From assembly GCA_039918615.1 (NCBI GenBank), contig JBDSHG010000011.1, positions 1-8,074 on the forward strand: 8,074 nt of DNA. The letters run 5' to 3'. Each line of letters begins with the position of its first letter. Position 1 is the stretch's first letter. The notes below the pieces were generated by a model. That model saw only the letters and a list, made by a program, of their open reading frames with translations, was not told the DNA's origin and searched no databases. Positions 6,282 to 8,074 of this stretch are shown in pieces. The translations under genes were made by a program, and so were the position numbers. This DNA comes from FEN-1250 sp039918615 (GTDB lineage Bacteria; Gemmatimonadota; Gemmatimonadetes; Gemmatimonadales; Gemmatimonadaceae).

Positions 6282-7465
6282 CCGCTGCGTTGCCTGAGTC
6301 GCTGCAGTCGCTCTTCGCACCCGAGGTTGCTGCCTCGCTGATCGCGCTGCGGCGCGACCTCCACCGGCACCCCGAGCTCTCGTGGGCGGAGGAGGGGACG
6401 GCACAACGGCTGACGAAGGCGCTTGGGGCATTCGGCGTCGCGGATGTCACACGAGTCGCTCGGACGGGGCTCATCGCGCGCGTACCCGGACGCACGCGCG
6501 GCGGCCCCGTGATAGGCGTACGCGGCGACATCGACGCGCTCCCGATCACCGAGGCGACGAATCTCGATTTCGCATCGGAGACGCCGGGAGTGATGCACGC
6601 CTGCGGGCACGACGTGCACGCGTCGTGGGCCGTGGGCGCCGCACGACTGCTGATCGAGAATCCGGCCGAGCGCGATGTGCTCATTATTCTGCAGCCGGCG
6701 GAGGAAGTCGGGGAGGGCGCGCAGGCGATCCTGGACAGTGGCGCGCTCGACGCGATGCAGATGATCTTCGGCGGCCACGTCGACCGGCGCTTCGAGGTCG
6801 GGCAGATCGTGGCGCAGGCGGGACCACTCGCGGCCTCGACCGATACGTTCACGATTATCCTCACGGGAGCCGGCGCACACGGTGCCCGGCCGCACGAGTC
6901 GTCCGATCCCATCGTCGGCGCTGCGGCGCTGATCGGTGCGCTGCAGACGCTCGTCTCGCGGCGGCTCGACCCCGCGGAGCCGGGCGTCGTCACCGTCGGC
7001 ACGATTGCGGCGGGCAGCGCGTCCAACATCATCCCCGAGCGCGCCGAGCTCTCGGGCACGATCCGCGCGACGAGCGTCTCCGCGCGCACCCTACTCACCA
7101 CAGAGCTTCGCCGGATGGCCGAGGCGATCGCCACCACCTACGGCCTCGCCGCGGTAGTCGACATCAGCGGCCGAACCGCGCCGATCGTAAATCCTCCCGA
7201 CGCCGCGGAGATCGCTCGCGAAGCCGTTTGCAACGTGCTCGGCGCAAGCGCGCTCGTGCCGCTCGGCACGACGAACATGGGGGGCGAGGACTTCGCAGCG
7301 TACATGGAGCGGATTCCCGGGTGCTTCATGCGCATCGGCGCACGCGAGCACGGCGGCAGGAAGATCGCGGCACATTCGTCGGGCTTCTACGCGGCCGAGG
7401 GCGCACTCTTCGTCGGCGCAGCGGTGCTCGCGGAGTCGGCGCGCGTAGCGTCGCGGGAACGCTAG
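6278..7465 (+). CDS. M20-family metallo-amidohydrolase (probable N-acyl/N-succinyl-L-amino acid deacylase)
   Basis: A 395-aa amidohydrolase of the M20 (aminoacylase/IAL-ILR1-like) family, which cleaves N-acyl amino acids using metal ions. Family marks: RDLHRHPELS (26-35), RGDIDALP (82-89), MHACGHDVHA (106-115) with C109 and H111, QPAEE (139-143) with catalytic E142 and metal ligand E143, H167 in GGHV, the dimerisation-domain loop GAGAHGARPH (197-206), NIIPERAELSGTIRA (250-264), GGEDFA (335-340) and C-terminal H366 in HSSGF. No signal peptide is visible, so it should be cytosolic. The ATG overlaps the racemase stop (ATGA) with no ribosome-binding site of its own, pointing to translational coupling. 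Within this operon it would release the free L-amino acid from the N-acyl product. Two loops differ from consensus: HSSGF lacks the Pro of HxPxF, and the segment after H167 lacks the usual Pro. Confidence 0.93.
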   Translation: MTAALPESLQSLFAPEVAASLIALRRDLHRHPELSWAEEGTAQRLTKALGAFGVADVTRVARTGLIARVPGRTRGGPVIGVRGDIDALPITEATNLDFASETPGVMHACGHDVHASWAVGAARLLIENPAERDVLIILQPAEEVGEGAQAILDSGALDAMQMIFGGHVDRRFEVGQIVAQAGPLAASTDTFTIILTGAGAHGARPHESSDPIVGAAALIGALQTLVSRRLDPAEPGVVTVGTIAAGSASNIIPERAELSGTIRATSVSARTLLTTELRRMAEAIATTYGLAAVVDISGRTAPIVNPPDAAEIAREAVCNVLGASALVPLGTTNMGGEDFAAYMERIPGCFMRIGAREHGGRKIAAHSSGFYAAEGALFVGAAVLAESARVASRER

Positions 7466-7492
7466 ATCGTGCTTCTCACATATCGCAACGAC

Positions 7493-7496
7493 GAGG
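7493..7496 (+). promoter_or_regulatory. Ribosome-binding site of the S9 peptidase gene
   Basis: GAGG lies 8 nt before ATG 7505 in the 39-bp spacer after the M20 gene. It supports ATG 7505 over the in-frame GTG 7469, which directly follows the M20 stop and would add 12 residues ahead of the signal peptide. Confidence 0.45.
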
Positions 7497-7504
7497 TCGT
7501 CCTC

Positions 7505-8074
7505 ATGAACCCCAACGCATCGATGCGCGCATTCCGGTCGCGCGCTGCCTTTTGCTTCGCGTGTACCGCTGCAATCGCGTTCGCGATGAGCATCGCTACG
7601 CCTGGGCTCGCCCGCGCGCAGAGTGCGGAGGGCAGCTTCTCGCTCGAACAGATCCTCAGCTACCCATACACGGAAGAGCTGACCTCGTCGGACAGCGGCG
7701 CTCGCATCGCGTGGGTGTTCAACCGCAGCGGCGTCCGCAACGTCTGGGCGGCTGAAGGGCCGGACTACAAGGCGCGTCAGATCACCGACTACCGTACCGA
7801 CGATGGGCAGGAGCTCACGAACCTCTCGATCACGAACGACGGCAAGTTCATCGTCTTCGTGCGCGGCGGCGATCACGACGCGAACTGGCCGCTCGATCAC
7901 GAGCCCAATCCCGCGCTCTCGACGGCGCAGCCAAAGGTCGAGATCTTCGTCGTCCCGTTCGCGCAGGGGAAGGATCGCAAGGAGCCGCAGCTTCTTTCCG
8001 ACGGCGACCTGCCGGTGACCTCGCCGCGCGGTGACCGCATTGCGTTCATCAAGGAGCATCAGATCTGGATCGCA
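7505..8074 (+). CDS. Secreted S9-family (prolyl oligopeptidase-like) peptidase, N-terminal part, runs off the window
   Basis: The frame stays open for 190 codons to the window edge, so only the N-terminal part is visible. It begins with a classic signal peptide: Arg-containing n-region (MRAFRSR), a hydrophobic core around residues 15-31, and a likely cleavage site after LARA (before QSAEG), so the protein is exported to the periplasm or beyond. The mature part looks like the start of a TolB/DPP-IV-type beta-propeller: SLEQILSYPYTEEL, then blades such as GARIAWVFNRSGVRNVWAA, DGKFIVFVRGGDHDANWP and SPRGDRIAFIKEHQIWIA. This pattern is typical of COG1506 peptidases, whose catalytic alpha/beta-hydrolase domain would lie beyond the window. 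Such enzymes cleave peptides outside the cytoplasm. The gene follows the M20 gene by 39 bp and is probably in the same transcript. The active site is not visible, so catalytic competence is unknown. Confidence 0.85.
   Translation, partial: MNPNASMRAFRSRAAFCFACTAAIAFAMSIATPGLARAQSAEGSFSLEQILSYPYTEELTSSDSGARIAWVFNRSGVRNVWAAEGPDYKARQITDYRTDDGQELTNLSITNDGKFIVFVRGGDHDANWPLDHEPNPALSTAQPKVEIFVVPFAQGKDRKEPQLLSDGDLPVTSPRGDRIAFIKEHQIWIA

Noticed and set aside
5520..6431. 303-aa open frame on the - strand opposite the racemase gene
   Set aside because: It lies antisense to a well-supported enolase-superfamily gene, shows no domain, and has the Arg/His/Ala-rich composition typical of shadow frames.
7488..7500. 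Short hairpin ACGAC-GAG-GTCGT covering the S9 ribosome-binding site
   Set aside because: A 5-bp stem with a 3-nt loop occurs easily by chance in GC-rich DNA. There is no U-tract, so it is not a terminator, and evidence for translational control is lacking.
7091..8059. 322-aa open frame on the - strand across the M20 end and S9 start
   Set aside because: It spans two recognised + strand genes and their spacer, and its product is a charged low-information sequence.

Overview
The window is GC-rich, densely coded bacterial DNA: every gap between genes on the same strand is 39 bp or less, and most junctions are 4-11 bp overlaps. I recognise no RNA gene, insertion sequence, CRISPR array or phage gene. 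The gene content (a secreted S9 peptidase, CPBP protease, ClC-CBS transporter and COG3375-type acetyltransferase in a high-GC background) resembles Gemmatimonadota or a similar high-GC Gram-negative soil or sediment lineage. That placement is a guess from content and style; no marker gene here proves it.

Left block (1-3242, + strand): the 3' end of an unidentified gene, a 131-aa hypothetical protein starting right after its stop, the ribosome-assembly GTPase RsgA (11-bp overlap), and a ClC-type chloride transporter with two C-terminal CBS domains. The ClC gene probably starts at a TTG overlapping the rsgA stop. This looks like one co-transcribed unit.

Middle (3226-4284): a CPBP (CAAX-like) intramembrane protease on the - strand, whose 3' end overlaps the ClC gene tail to tail by 17 bp. 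It is followed by a 234-bp divergent intergenic region. That region holds one AT-rich patch with promoter-like hexamers inside a 26-bp dyad (GGTAT-N5-ACTAGT-N5-ATACC), the best operator candidate in the window.

Right block (4285-8074, + strand): a GNAT acyltransferase, an enolase-superfamily N-acylamino acid racemase/o-succinylbenzoate synthase and an M20 amidohydrolase, joined by ATG/TGA overlaps or a 2-bp gap, then a 39-bp gap and the 5' end of a secreted S9-family peptidase. The trio has the make-up of the N-succinylamino acid route characterised in Geobacillus kaustophilus: a GNAT enzyme succinylates a D-amino acid, the racemase interconverts the N-succinyl enantiomers, and an M20 desuccinylase releases the L-amino acid. 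The working hypothesis is a D-to-L amino acid salvage operon, possibly fed by peptide breakdown by the exported peptidase. The family assignments are firm; the succinyl specificity and the pathway are inferred.
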